From positions 48,979 to 112,978 of the forward strand of contig CBFHSF010000008.1 of the NCBI GenBank assembly GCA_965658445.1: 64,000 nucleotides of DNA. The letters run 5' to 3'. Positions 32,450 through 41,070 of the stretch are shown here, one piece after another. A program made the translations under genes and the position numbers. The notes below the pieces were generated by a model. It saw nothing but the letters and a program-made list of their open reading frames with translations, had not been told where the DNA came from and did no database searches. This DNA comes from CBFHSF01 sp965658445. GTDB lineage: Bacteria; Bacteroidota; Bacteroidia; Flavobacteriales; Schleiferiaceae. Numbering within the stretch: the first letter of the stretch is position 1; every line of letters begins with the position of its first letter.

Positions 32450-33776
32450 AGATGAATCACAGGAGAAGGTAAATGCCTTCTTCTGGTTTCGTCGTGATTT
32501 GAGGTTAGAAGACAACGCCGGTCTCTATAAGGCCTTGTCCCGCTCCCAAGGTGTTCAGCCCCTTTTTATTTTTGATGAAAACATACTTGAGAAACTGTCC
32601 AATCCCAAGGACGCACGAGTAACCTTTATTCATCAACGACTCCAAAAATTGCAAACTCAGCTTAGAGAGGCAGGGTCAGATCTTTGGGTTTTCTATGGAA
32701 GACCTGAATCTATTTGGAAGAATCTCCTTTCCAAACACAATCCAGAAACCATTTTTCTAAACCGCGATTACGAGCCGTATGGCTTGCGCCGAGATGAAGA
32801 AATAGTTCATCTTGCAAAGTCGCACGATGTAGAAGTCATAGGCACCAAAGACCACGTGATTTTTGAAAAAGGAGAAGTGGTCAAAGGCGATGGAAGTCCA
32901 TATACCGTATTTTCTCCCTACGCCAAGAAGTGGAGGGCAACACTTACCGCAGAGGACATTCAGCATTTTCCTTCAGAATCTAATTTTGATTCACTGCGTC
33001 TGAGTACCACGAATTTTAATATTCCCACCTTAGAGTCCATGGGCTTTGAAGAAAACGTCTTGACTTCCGTCGAAGCCACTCTTCCAAAGAACATAGTGTC
33101 TACCTATGGCCAAACTCGTAATTTCCCTGCCAATGATCGCGGTACCACGCGAATGGGGGTTCATTTGAGGTTCGGTACCGTGAGTACACGAAAACTCGTG
33201 AGAGAAGGCCGAGAGCTTTCCGATACCTATGAAAATGAATTAATTTGGAGGGATTTCTACCAAATGATACTCTATCACTTTCCACACTCTGTAGATCAAG
33301 CCATTAAACCGGCTTACGACCAAATAGAGTGGGAGAAAAACGAAGAGCACTTTGCCGCTTGGCGCGAAGGCAAAACGGGATATCCTCTTGTGGATGCTGG
33401 GATGAGAGAACTCAATACGACCGGTTACATGCACAACCGCGTGCGCATGGTCGTAGCATCCTTCCTCACAAAGCACCTCTTATTGGATTGGCGCTGGGGC
33501 GAACGCTACTTCGCCGAAAAGCTCTTGGACTTTGATCTCGCCAGTAACATCGGGGGATGGCAATGGGCGTCGGGTTCAGGATGTGATGCGGCTCCTTATT
33601 TTAGAGTATTCAATCCAGCACTTCAACTGGATAAATTTGACAAGGATCTCAAATACGTCAAAAAGTGGGTCCCTGAATACGGAACCCCTCAATATCCACA
33701 ACCCATTGTAGAACACAAATGGGCCCGTGAAAGAGCCCTATATGTCTACAAGGCAGGACTCAACGCGCAGAAGTAA
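32427..33776 (+). CDS. phrB: deoxyribodipyrimidine photolyase / cryptochrome family
   Basis: A 449-residue flavoprotein. The N-terminal Rossmann domain begins FFWFRRDLRLEDNAGLY; the FAD-binding domain has ELIWRDFYQMILYHFP, GYPLVDAGMRELNTTGYMHNRVRM, DWRWGERYFAEKLLDFDLASNIGGWQW and GSGCDAAPYFRVFNP, all typical of class I CPD photolyases. It repairs UV-induced pyrimidine dimers using blue light. Start is TTG at 32427, the only start codon in frame before the conserved core. Position behind sigma, crt and folE genes matches light-induced clusters under CarH/LitR regulators in other phyla. No strong terminator follows; the convergent hutH gene begins 30 bases away. Confidence 0.92.
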   Translation: MAKNQINKDESQEKVNAFFWFRRDLRLEDNAGLYKALSRSQGVQPLFIFDENILEKLSNPKDARVTFIHQRLQKLQTQLREAGSDLWVFYGRPESIWKNLLSKHNPETIFLNRDYEPYGLRRDEEIVHLAKSHDVEVIGTKDHVIFEKGEVVKGDGSPYTVFSPYAKKWRATLTAEDIQHFPSESNFDSLRLSTTNFNIPTLESMGFEENVLTSVEATLPKNIVSTYGQTRNFPANDRGTTRMGVHLRFGTVSTRKLVREGRELSDTYENELIWRDFYQMILYHFPHSVDQAIKPAYDQIEWEKNEEHFAAWREGKTGYPLVDAGMRELNTTGYMHNRVRMVVASFLTKHLLLDWRWGERYFAEKLLDFDLASNIGGWQWASGSGCDAAPYFRVFNPALQLDKFDKDLKYVKKWVPEYGTPQYPQPIVEHKWARERALYVYKAGLNAQK

Positions 33777-33806
33777 ATTCTTGGATTAATTCCTAAATAG
33801 AATTTC

Positions 33807-35312
33807 TTAGTAAATCAATTCCGGATCCAAAGACGTCACTTGCAAGAAGAGGAGAGACTTCTCGATGTCTTCGTGAAGGATTCTGTCCTCGTTTACAAAC
33901 GGCACTTCTCCGCGGTACAATTCCACAAAGCTTGCCAAGAATTCAGAGGTCTTTTCTTTTCTGAAACCAAGAGCCTGAGAACCGTTCATCAGCTCGATGG
34001 CCAAAATGCGCTCCACGTTTTCAACCACGCGATACAGCTTTGTAGCGGCATTGGCTCCCATACTCACGTGGTCTTCTTGTCCGTTGCTGGACTCAATACT
34101 GTCTACAGATGCGGGGTGACAAAGACCCTTATTCTGTGAAGCAATAGAAGCGGCGGTATACTGAGGAATCATAAATCCAGAGTTTAGACCGGGTTCAGCC
34201 ACCAAGAAGGGAGGCAATTCTCTTCTTCCAGAAATCAACTGATACGTTCTGCGCTCGGAGATGGAGCCCAATTCACTCAATGCGATGGCCAAGAAGTCCA
34301 TAGCTAATGCCAAGGGCTGTCCGTGGAAGTTACCCGCAGAAATGATTTTGCCATCCTCACCAAAAATGGTGGGATTATCCGTTACCGAGTTAATCTCTGT
34401 GGTCACTATTTTAACTACGTGTGCTATGGTATCCTTTGTCGCTCCGTGAACCTGCGGCATACAGCGGAAAGAGTAGGGGTCTTGTACGTGTTGTTTGGGA
34501 CGAGAAATCAATTCTGAGCCTTCCAAGAATTCTCTGAGGTTCTCGGCTGTCTTAATCTGTCCAGAATGTGGTCTTACGTGATGCACCAATGCGTCAAACG
34601 GCTCAATGCGACCGTCGTATCCTTCGAGAGAAATGGCCCCAATTAAATCGGCTAAGTACGAAATGCGACTTCCTTGAATCAAACTCCAAACGGCGTAAGC
34701 GCCCATAAACTGGGTTCCGTTCAAAAGCGCCAAACCTTCTTTGGATTGGAGAGAAACGGGAGCCAATCCATTTTTAGAGAGTGCTTCAGACGCTTCCATT
34801 CTTTCTCCTTCTAGGTACACTTCTCCTTTTCCAAGAAGACCTAAAGAAAGGTGGGCAAGGGGAGCCAAATCTCCACTGGCACCCAATGATCCTTGCTGGT
34901 ATATCACGGGAAGGATGTCCTTGTTAAAGAGTTCTACTAAGAGCTCTACCGTAGACAAAGCCACACCAGAATGTCCGTAGCTCAAAGATTGAATCTTGAG
35001 AAGGATCATGATTTTCACAACTTCCAAAGGTACTTCATCCCCGGTGCCACAGGCGTGAGACATCACCAAGTTGGTTTGCAAATCGGTGAGTTGCTCTTTT
35101 TCAATAGCGATATTGTACAAAGCACCAAACCCAGTGTTGATTCCGTAAATAGGATGATCTGAGTTTTCAATGGCCTTGTCCAAATGCTCTCTACAGGCAA
35201 TGATCTGGTCGATCACCTTTTGTGAGAGTTGTAGGGTGTGATTCTCCTCTAGGATTTTCTGAATATCGGAGATTACTAAGGGCTTTTCGCCGATGGTATA
35301 TGTAGTAGTCAT
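33807..35312 (-). CDS. hutH: histidine ammonia-lyase
   Basis: A 501-residue MIO enzyme counted from the ATG at 35310-35312 (MTTTYTIGEKPL). The cofactor tripeptide is in SLGASGDLAPLAHLS (Ala-Ser-Gly); other motifs are YGINTGFGAL, LLNGTQ and the FHGQPLALAMD region. The selectivity pair reads SH in VMSHACGTG, the histidine-type signature, rather than HL or FL of tyrosine or phenylalanine lyases. It eliminates ammonia from histidine to give urocanate. The other hut genes are not here. Family members with other substrates serve in flexirubin pigment synthesis, but the SH pair argues against that. Confidence 0.9.
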   Translation of the reverse strand: MTTTYTIGEKPLVISDIQKILEENHTLQLSQKVIDQIIACREHLDKAIENSDHPIYGINTGFGALYNIAIEKEQLTDLQTNLVMSHACGTGDEVPLEVVKIMILLKIQSLSYGHSGVALSTVELLVELFNKDILPVIYQQGSLGASGDLAPLAHLSLGLLGKGEVYLEGERMEASEALSKNGLAPVSLQSKEGLALLNGTQFMGAYAVWSLIQGSRISYLADLIGAISLEGYDGRIEPFDALVHHVRPHSGQIKTAENLREFLEGSELISRPKQHVQDPYSFRCMPQVHGATKDTIAHVVKIVTTEINSVTDNPTIFGEDGKIISAGNFHGQPLALAMDFLAIALSELGSISERRTYQLISGRRELPPFLVAEPGLNSGFMIPQYTAASIASQNKGLCHPASVDSIESSNGQEDHVSMGANAATKLYRVVENVERILAIELMNGSQALGFRKEKTSEFLASFVELYRGEVPFVNEDRILHEDIEKSLLFLQVTSLDPELIY

Positions 35313-35330
35313 TGGAATCGAGATTTGCCG

Positions 35331-35338
35331 CAAAGGTA
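35331..35338 (-). promoter_or_regulatory. candidate -7 element for hutH
   Basis: Read on the minus strand the octamer is TACCTTTG, matching TAnnTTTG, and it ends 18 bases before the hutH ATG. No TTG stands at the standard upstream distance, so confidence is limited. Confidence 0.35.
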
Positions 35339-35372
35339 GCTAAACGTCATTAAAAATGGCATCAAAATTTCC

Positions 35373-36041
35373 TTACAGTGTACTTCGCAAAAAGTCGTTC
35401 CATGGCTTGCCTGCGAGGTAGTGTTGTTCTACTATATCCAACAAATCGGGACGCATGATGATGTCCTCTCCATCTTCGAACTCCTTCATAAAATACCACT
35501 GTTTGTTAAAAATTAATTCTTGTTTTGCTGCAGCCTCTTTGAGGTCTTTGGGAATGATTTTGTTTTTGGCTCCTTTGATTTCACCGTAGGTAGACGCAAA
35601 ATTGGAATCATTAAGGAGCTTTTCAATTTTCTTGGGGTTGTGAGCCAAAGCTTCTCTAATGGCCTGTATGTCTGCCTTGTCCGGTGCGTACATTCCGCCT
35701 CCCATCCAAGTTTCTCCAATTCCCAATTGCAAATACATTCCAGGAATTCTCATGTTCTTGCGGCCCCCAGAAGAGAATACGCCACTTAAGTGCATTTTAT
35801 AAGGGGTCTTGTCCTTGCTAAAGCGAATATCTCTATTGATTCTAAAGACGATGTCTTTGGGCTGCATGTCCTTCATATCCGGATCGTGCACGGACAACCT
35901 TTCCACCACCTGGTTGACAAATTCATACCACGGCTTCTTGACATAGTTTTCATAGGTTTTGCGGTGTTCGTCAAAATAGTCCTTGGAGTTGTTGGCGGCC
36001 AAGCCCTTAAAAAAATCGATAAATTCTGTGGAGAAGTGCAT
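35373..36041 (-). CDS. DUF2461 domain-containing protein
   Basis: A 222-residue soluble protein of the DUF2461 (TIGR02453) family. Recognisable parts are FFKGLAANNSKDYFDEHRKTYE at residues 9-30, MKDMQPKDIVFRINRDIRFSKDKTPYKMHLSGVF in the middle and GGGMYAPDKADIQAIREAL. The conserved RINRDxRFSKDKTPYK block is basic and invites the idea of nucleic-acid binding, but function is unknown. It is divergent from the four-helix-bundle gene. Confidence 0.88.
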   Translation of the reverse strand: MHFSTEFIDFFKGLAANNSKDYFDEHRKTYENYVKKPWYEFVNQVVERLSVHDPDMKDMQPKDIVFRINRDIRFSKDKTPYKMHLSGVFSSGGRKNMRIPGMYLQLGIGETWMGGGMYAPDKADIQAIREALAHNPKKIEKLLNDSNFASTYGEIKGAKNKIIPKDLKEAAAKQELIFNKQWYFMKEFEDGEDIIMRPDLLDIVEQHYLAGKPWNDFLRSTL

Positions 36042-36214
36042 GTGTTTTTGGTTTTCGTTTCTTTCCTACCATCACTAAATTTTGTCGCTTTTGGAAAGAG
36101 GTAAGACGATACATTAAAGATAGGGCTAATACTCGTGGAATAAAATTTAACCAAATGTGGGTATTGTTTAGGCCCTAGACTTTCGGGAATTTTATTTCGT
36201 AAAACAACATAGCC

Positions 36215-36667
36215 ATGACTACTATCCGTTTACAACCGAATACAGCAGACGATATACTTTTAGATTCTAATCCTTCTTCCGAATTTCAAATCATGAAAAC
36301 GACAACATTTAGTGATCTTAAAATCTGGCAAGAAGCCGCTGGATTTACTTCAGAAATTATTAAATCAACGGAAGTTTTTGGAAACGAGTTGATACATTCT
36401 CTTTTATCGGAGTCTTGTATACAGCTAGTTTCTCGAATCAGCGAAGGATTCGGTAAAGGGAGTCCAAAGGACTTTTTGGATGAACTGTTCATCGCAAGAG
36501 GACTATTGACTAAAATTCAATCGTTGTTGTTAATTACTGAGAATTTTCCGGACGCTACCAAAGACTTGGTTCTGATGCACTTGATGCGATCCGAATCCTT
36601 GGAGCGTGAATTGAACTTATACATTTCTAACCTTCAGAAGAAGGGTGAACGATCTATTGCGAGCTAA
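36215..36667 (+). CDS. four-helix bundle protein (S23/IVP family)
   Basis: A 150-residue frame. Homologues begin at about residue 27 (MKTTTFSDLKIWQEA, ATG 36293), so the first 26 polar residues may be non-coding or an extension. The rest shows the family pattern: FSDLKIWQEAAGF, a helix with SRISEGFGKGSPKDF and a long last helix LMRSESLERELNLYISNLQKK. Members were first noticed inside 23S rRNA intervening sequences and form pentameric bundles; many, as here, are chromosomal single genes with unknown role. It stands alone, with a strong bidirectional terminator after it. Confidence 0.8.
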   Translation: MTTIRLQPNTADDILLDSNPSSEFQIMKTTTFSDLKIWQEAAGFTSEIIKSTEVFGNELIHSLLSESCIQLVSRISEGFGKGSPKDFLDELFIARGLLTKIQSLLLITENFPDATKDLVLMHLMRSESLERELNLYISNLQKKGERSIAS

Positions 36668-36772
36668 ACTCGTGTAGAACGAATTCACGTTGGCAATGGC
36701 TTTGCCGATACTAGTTTTCGATTTTATGTAATCTTTGTGTTGAGATTTAAGCACGCACTCGTTATGAGTACA

Positions 36773-36808
36773 AAAAAAAAGAGGAGCCATTTGGCTCCTC
36801 TTTCCTTT
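36773..36808. terminator. strong bidirectional terminator
   Basis: AAAGAGGAGCC and GGCTCCTCTTT form an 11-base perfect stem with an ATTT loop; A-run on the left and T-run on the right let it serve the four-helix-bundle gene (plus) and the prolyl isomerase gene (minus). Confidence 0.85.
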
Positions 36809-36841
36809 TGAATGTATTTGAATGTTTTTTGAACCTTGGTA

Positions 36842-37777
36842 TTATCCCTTGATTTCCAAGAGCTCAACATCAAAGATTAATGTTGCATTGGGTGGAATCA
36901 CCCCGCCGGCACCTTGTGCACCATATCCCAATTGACTAGGAATGATTAGAGAGGCTGTGGTTCCTACGTTTAGTTGCATGATACCTTCGTCCCAACCAGG
37001 GATTACTCTTCCCACACCAATGGGAATTTCTATGGGATCATTGCGATCAAAAGAAGAGTCAAATTTTGTTCCGTCCAAAAGGAAACCTGCGTAGTGTACG
37101 CGAACCACCTGACCTACTTGAGGTTTGGGGCCGTCTCCTTGGGTTTTTACCTTAATCATAAGGCCAGACTCCAATTTCTCAGCGCCTTCCGCTACTTCAG
37201 CAACCTTGGCTTCTTCCGCTTCTTTGCGCTTAGCTTCAGCTTCTGCAGCTAGCTCTTGAGCTCTGCCGAAAACTTCAGAAGGATCAAAAGCTTGGGCTTC
37301 TTCACCTTCGCGGATGATTTCTACTTTTTCCATGGTGTCGTTTTGGGCAATGGCGTTAACCACGTCCATACCATCGATAACCTCACCAAATACAGTGTGT
37401 TTACCGTCCAACCATGGTGTGTCTACATGTGTGATAAAGAATTGTGATCCATTGGTCCCAGGGCCTGCATTGGCCATAGAAAGGATTCCAGGACCTTTGT
37501 GAGACAATTCGGGGTGAATTTCATCATCAAACTGGTAGCCGGGGCCACCTGCTCCTGTTCCTGTGGGGTCACCCCCTTGGATCATAAAGTTGTCAATTAC
37601 TCGGTGAAAAGAAAGTCCATCGTAATAGGGCTCTCCTTTCTCCTTAACGGAATTTTCTAGCGTTCCTTCGGCTAGTCCCACAAAGTTGGCAACCGTAAGA
37701 GGTGCTTTGTCGTGGTGGAGTAGGAGGGTAATATCTCCTCGGTTCGTCTTAATTTTCGCGTAAATTCCTGGATTCAT
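36842..37777 (-). CDS. cyclophilin-FKBP fusion prolyl isomerase, cytoplasmic form
   Basis: A 311-residue protein without a signal peptide. Residues about 5-160 are a cyclophilin: LSFHRVIDNFMIQGGDPTGTG with the catalytic Arg, NGSQFFITHVDTPWLDGKHTVFG including the cyclosporin-site Trp. A charged Glu/Ala/Lys-rich helix (about 170-205) links to an FKBP domain (about 215-311) with VRVHYAGFLLDGTKFDSS, VIPGWDEGIMQLNVG and the ending GGVIPPNATLIFDVELL. Both halves catalyse cis-trans isomerisation of prolyl bonds. Fusions of the two immunophilin families are uncommon. It follows its lipoprotein paralogue by 10 bases on the same strand. Confidence 0.88.
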   Translation of the reverse strand: MNPGIYAKIKTNRGDITLLLHHDKAPLTVANFVGLAEGTLENSVKEKGEPYYDGLSFHRVIDNFMIQGGDPTGTGAGGPGYQFDDEIHPELSHKGPGILSMANAGPGTNGSQFFITHVDTPWLDGKHTVFGEVIDGMDVVNAIAQNDTMEKVEIIREGEEAQAFDPSEVFGRAQELAAEAEAKRKEAEEAKVAEVAEGAEKLESGLMIKVKTQGDGPKPQVGQVVRVHYAGFLLDGTKFDSSFDRNDPIEIPIGVGRVIPGWDEGIMQLNVGTTASLIIPSQLGYGAQGAGGVIPPNATLIFDVELLEIKG

Positions 37778-37787
37778 CTATCCTGAT

Positions 37788-38900
37788 TTATTTTTTGATT
37801 CCTACCATTTCTACATCAAACACTGTGTACGCGTTGGGAGGAATTACACCACCAGAACCTCTGGGGCCCCATCCTAGATGTGGAGGGATGATGAGTTTCC
37901 ACTTGTCCCCAACTTTCATCATTGAAAGGGCTTCTTTCCAACCTTGGATAACTTGAGCTCTTGGACCGTTCTGCACTTCTAGAGGGGGGTAAGGCTCGCG
38001 TCTTTGATCGTAGATTCCTTCTTTCTTGGCAATTTCTACAATGCTTGTGTCAAAGATTTTTCCGTCAAGGAAGTACCCAGCGTAGTGCATTTGAACCATT
38101 GCATTGGGCTCAGGCTTTTCTCCGGTTCCTTCTTCAATAACGATGTACATCAAACCAGATTCGGTAGTGATAGCGTCTGCTTTGTATTTGGCAAGCGCAG
38201 CCTCTTGAGCCATTCTCGCTTCTTCTTCCTTAGATTTCTCGGCGTCAATACCCGCTTGTAGGGCACCCATTGCGTCGAAGTTTTTAGCGTCTTCACCAAC
38301 ACGGATAATGGTCAATTTGGTAAGAACCACATCTGTAGCAGGCTTGTCATTGGCACCTTTTTCAACATTTCCAATGGCAACTACGATGTCTTGTCCTTCG
38401 ATCACTTTACCAAAGATGGTGTGACGACCGTTGAGCCAAGGTGTTGCCTTGTGTGTGATAAAGAATTGAGAGCCATTGGTCTTAGGGCCTGAGTTTGCCA
38501 TAGACAAAATACCAGGTCCGTCATGAGTCAATGAATCTACAATCTCATCGGGGAATTTGTACCCAGGGTCTCCAGCGCCTGTTCCCATAGGATCACCTCC
38601 TTGGATCATAAAATCAGGAATTACTCTGTGGAAAATCAATCCATCGTAGAATGGAGTGTTCATATTTACTTGAGTCAGGGTGTTGGTTCCCTCTGCAAGA
38701 GATACAAAGTTTCCAACCGTCATAGGAGTGGCTTTGTAGTACAACTGTACCAAAACATCACCTTCTGTGGTTTCGTACTTCGCGTATATTCCATCGTTGA
38801 GTGTAACCTCGTTTCCGTTGATTGATACGGAATTTGTAGATGAGCAAGCCGTTGATGCCAACAATAGGGGGGCAATGACTGCTAAAATCCACTTTTTCAT
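37788..38900 (-). CDS. cyclophilin-FKBP fusion prolyl isomerase, lipoprotein form
   Basis: A 370-residue protein with lipobox LASTAC (Cys19), so it faces the periplasm from a membrane. The layout matches the downstream paralogue: cyclophilin (about 35-210; IFHRVIPDFMIQGGDPMGTG, NGSQFFITHKATPWLNGRHTIFG), a Lys/Glu/Ala linker and FKBP (about 255-370; VQMHYAGYFLDGKIFDTS, VIQGWKEALSMMKVGDKWKLIIP). The FKBP part carries an insertion (KKEGIYDQRREPYPPL) absent in the other copy. The pair looks like a tandem duplication in which one copy kept or gained an export signal. It lies between GldI and the cytoplasmic copy. Confidence 0.88.
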   Translation of the reverse strand: MKKWILAVIAPLLLASTACSSTNSVSINGNEVTLNDGIYAKYETTEGDVLVQLYYKATPMTVGNFVSLAEGTNTLTQVNMNTPFYDGLIFHRVIPDFMIQGGDPMGTGAGDPGYKFPDEIVDSLTHDGPGILSMANSGPKTNGSQFFITHKATPWLNGRHTIFGKVIEGQDIVVAIGNVEKGANDKPATDVVLTKLTIIRVGEDAKNFDAMGALQAGIDAEKSKEEEARMAQEAALAKYKADAITTESGLMYIVIEEGTGEKPEPNAMVQMHYAGYFLDGKIFDTSIVEIAKKEGIYDQRREPYPPLEVQNGPRAQVIQGWKEALSMMKVGDKWKLIIPPHLGWGPRGSGGVIPPNAYTVFDVEMVGIKK

Positions 38901-38912
38901 AAAGCTTGGGTT

Positions 38913-39479
38913 TTAATTAATTTCTATAATCTTGATTTCGTAGAGCAAAGGAGCTCTGGCAGGGACCCTTTTTTGATCGCCGGCAACCCCATAAGCGAGG
39001 TGCGAAGGTAATATAAAAAGCGCTTCATCCATGAGGTGAATTCGCTTTAGAGCATCGTGCAATCCCAACTCAGAATCTTGTACATCCAATCTCAGTTTTC
39101 GGGGGCCTGTTTCTTCAGAAGAGTACAAAATTTGACCTTCCAAAGTCAGTGTTTTGTACTCAAAGGTTACCAACTCTTCAGACTGGGCCATTCTGATTTC
39201 TCCCGAGGGTTTAAGAACGGTGTAAAACATACCCGTACCGGTGGATTCCCAACCCAATTTGTTGGTGTCCATAAAGGCCTCAATCTTATTGCGCTCAACC
39301 TCCAAATGGGCTCTGCTCGCCTCAATAGAGGATTGTGAAGGAGAATTTTGGGGAGGACTGAAGCTTTGAGGAGTATCGGGAGATTTACTGGCTTCATCCG
39401 ATTGACACGCCGTGGCGGTTAAAAACGGAAAGGCCAGAATGAGAACTCTTAGGACTATGGGGCGATGGGTATTGATCAC
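38913..39479 (-). CDS. gldI: GldI-like FKBP-type prolyl isomerase lipoprotein
   Basis: A 188-residue protein. The signal ends in the lipobox TATAC (Cys25). A Ser/Pro-rich linker leads to the FKBP domain, which has the GldI pattern: NKLGWESTGTGMFYTVL, then EGQILYSSEE, SELGLHDALKRI and LPSHLAYGVAGDQKRVPARAPLLYEIKI. GldI is needed for gliding in Flavobacterium and is thought to help fold cell-envelope components of the gliding/type IX machinery. The order DHH phosphoesterase - gldI - prolyl isomerase is the common one in flavobacteria. It overlaps the DHH gene by four bases. Confidence 0.85.
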   Translation of the reverse strand: MINTHRPIVLRVLILAFPFLTATACQSDEASKSPDTPQSFSPPQNSPSQSSIEASRAHLEVERNKIEAFMDTNKLGWESTGTGMFYTVLKPSGEIRMAQSEELVTFEYKTLTLEGQILYSSEETGPRKLRLDVQDSELGLHDALKRIHLMDEALFILPSHLAYGVAGDQKRVPARAPLLYEIKIIEIN

Positions 39480-40459
39480 AACAACAGGGATTTTACTTTA
39501 TCTAGGGTTTCTTCTAAAGAGAGCTTGGACATTCCACCGGCTGCATTTTTATGACCGCCACCATTAAAGTGGGCACGTGCGAACTCGTTGACGTCAATAT
39601 CTCCTTTTGAGCGGAAACTCATCTTTATCTTTTCTTCGTCTTCTTTTAAGAAAATGGCCATTTTGATTCCGGTAAGTCCCAGTCCATAGTTAACAAAACC
39701 CTCGGTATCTCCCTTTTGGGCATTCCACCGTTTCATTTCCTCGAGACTCAATCTCAAAATAGCAATTCCTCGGTCTTGGAATACTTCCATTGTGTTGAGC
39801 AGTATTCCCAGCATTTTGTAACGCGCAAGGGTAGAGGTGTCGTATATCTTTTGGTGGACTTCATCGGGCTTTACGCCGAGGTCCAACAAATGCGCAACCA
39901 CTCTATGGGTCGTGGCGGTGGTAGACGAAAATCGGAAGGATCCTGAATCGGTTAAGATTCCGGTGTAAATGCAATTACCCATATCCACATCCAACAAATC
40001 TAAATCTCCCATGGCCTCCACGAAGTGATAAATCATCTGGCAAGTAGAACCTATGGAAGGGTCAGAAATCATGTAGTCCACAAAGTCCACAGGTTCCCTG
40101 TGGTGATCAATCATGATTTTGGTTGCAGAAGAATCTACAAGCGCACTTTCCAATCCGCCACTGCGGCTGGGATCGTTGTAGTCTAGGGAGAAAATAACTT
40201 CGGCGGAAGCCAATAGAGAAGATGCCTTTTCTGGATCGGTATCTCCATTAACGACTTCAGAATTTCCGGGAAGCCAATGCAAAAAGGTGGGGTATTCATT
40301 GGGAACCACAACACGAGCGTTGTGTCCTTTGGATCGAAGATACTTACATAGGCCCAAAGCGGAGCCCATGGCGTCACCGTCTGGATTTATGTGATTGGTA
40401 ATCACGATTTCCTTGGGTGAACTCAACAATTCGGAAATACCCGAGAAATTTGGGTGCAT
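39476..40459 (-). CDS. DHH family phosphoesterase (NrnA-type oligoribonuclease/pAp phosphatase)
   Basis: A 327-residue enzyme. Metal ligands are in INPDGDAMGSALGL (DHH motif I), FSLDYNDPSR (motif II), MIDHHREP (motif III) and TGILTDSGSF (motif IV). The C-terminal DHHA1 domain ends with the substrate-binding FNGGGHKNAAGG. NrnA-type enzymes degrade short RNA oligomers and dephosphorylate 3'-phosphoadenosine 5'-phosphate. The length and motif order match. It is coupled to gldI by a four-base overlap. Confidence 0.9.
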   Translation of the reverse strand: MHPNFSGISELLSSPKEIVITNHINPDGDAMGSALGLCKYLRSKGHNARVVVPNEYPTFLHWLPGNSEVVNGDTDPEKASSLLASAEVIFSLDYNDPSRSGGLESALVDSSATKIMIDHHREPVDFVDYMISDPSIGSTCQMIYHFVEAMGDLDLLDVDMGNCIYTGILTDSGSFRFSSTTATTHRVVAHLLDLGVKPDEVHQKIYDTSTLARYKMLGILLNTMEVFQDRGIAILRLSLEEMKRWNAQKGDTEGFVNYGLGLTGIKMAIFLKEDEEKIKMSFRSKGDIDVNEFARAHFNGGGHKNAAGGMSKLSLEETLDKVKSLLL

Positions 40460-40464
40460 GAAAT

Positions 40465-40950
40465 TTAGATTTTGACGATTCTGCGGATCAGAACGTCTGT
40501 GCCCATGGTAACTCTCAGCAAATAGGTTCCGCTGGGAAGATGGGACATTGACAACTCATAACTATCTACGTCAGGGTTTATGGATTCTACAACCGCCCCT
40601 GAAGTATTCATTACCTCGATCTGATCCATGTTTCTAATGGCCTGCAAGGTAAGGGATTTGGAGGTAGGATTGGGATATGCTTCCAACAAAGGAGTGACCT
40701 CCAAAGGCTGACCCGAAAGTGAGAAGTAGGCAAAACCCGATTCTGAGCTGCCATAGGTTGTGTTGATTACGTATTCCAAGGTATCCATACCTACTGCTTC
40801 TCGGTCAGGCCAATAGGTGAAGGCCCCTTTGGGCTGGACTTGAATAAAGCCTTTTTTTGGCGGTTGCACAATGTTTGGGGTTATAAATTTGCACGCCATT
40901 TGAACGTCATTGGAAAGAAGGCCAGATGCAGAATCCACAGAGAATTCCAA
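40465..40950 (-). pseudogene. 5'-truncated T9SS cargo protein (C-terminal fragment)
   Basis: An open frame of 161 residues whose only possible start is a TTG at 40948-40950, five codons after an in-frame stop. It has no signal peptide. The first part (SASGLLSNDVQ...GAFTYWPDREAVGMDTLEYVI) is the inside of a cadherin/Ig-like tandem repeat, and the end is a type A sorting domain (EAYPNPTSKSLTLQ, IEVMNTSGAVV, LPSGTYLLRVTM). A sorting domain is useless without Sec export, so this is most likely the tail of a decayed larger surface protein. The 90 bases upstream show no continuing frame that I can recognise. Confidence 0.65.
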
Positions 40951-41070
40951 AACGTCGGCCCTTCAAGCGATAGGTTTTGGGTTTTTCGCGAGGTGGTGGA
41001 GAAAAACGGGTTATACTTTTTTATGTAACCTTCTAACAAGGTAAGGATTCATGGTTGTGTATGGAACTCC

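Noticed and set aside
33807..35312. Tyrosine ammonia-lyase of a flexirubin cluster
   Set aside because: The selectivity pair is Ser-His as in histidine lyases and no aryl-polyene genes are nearby.
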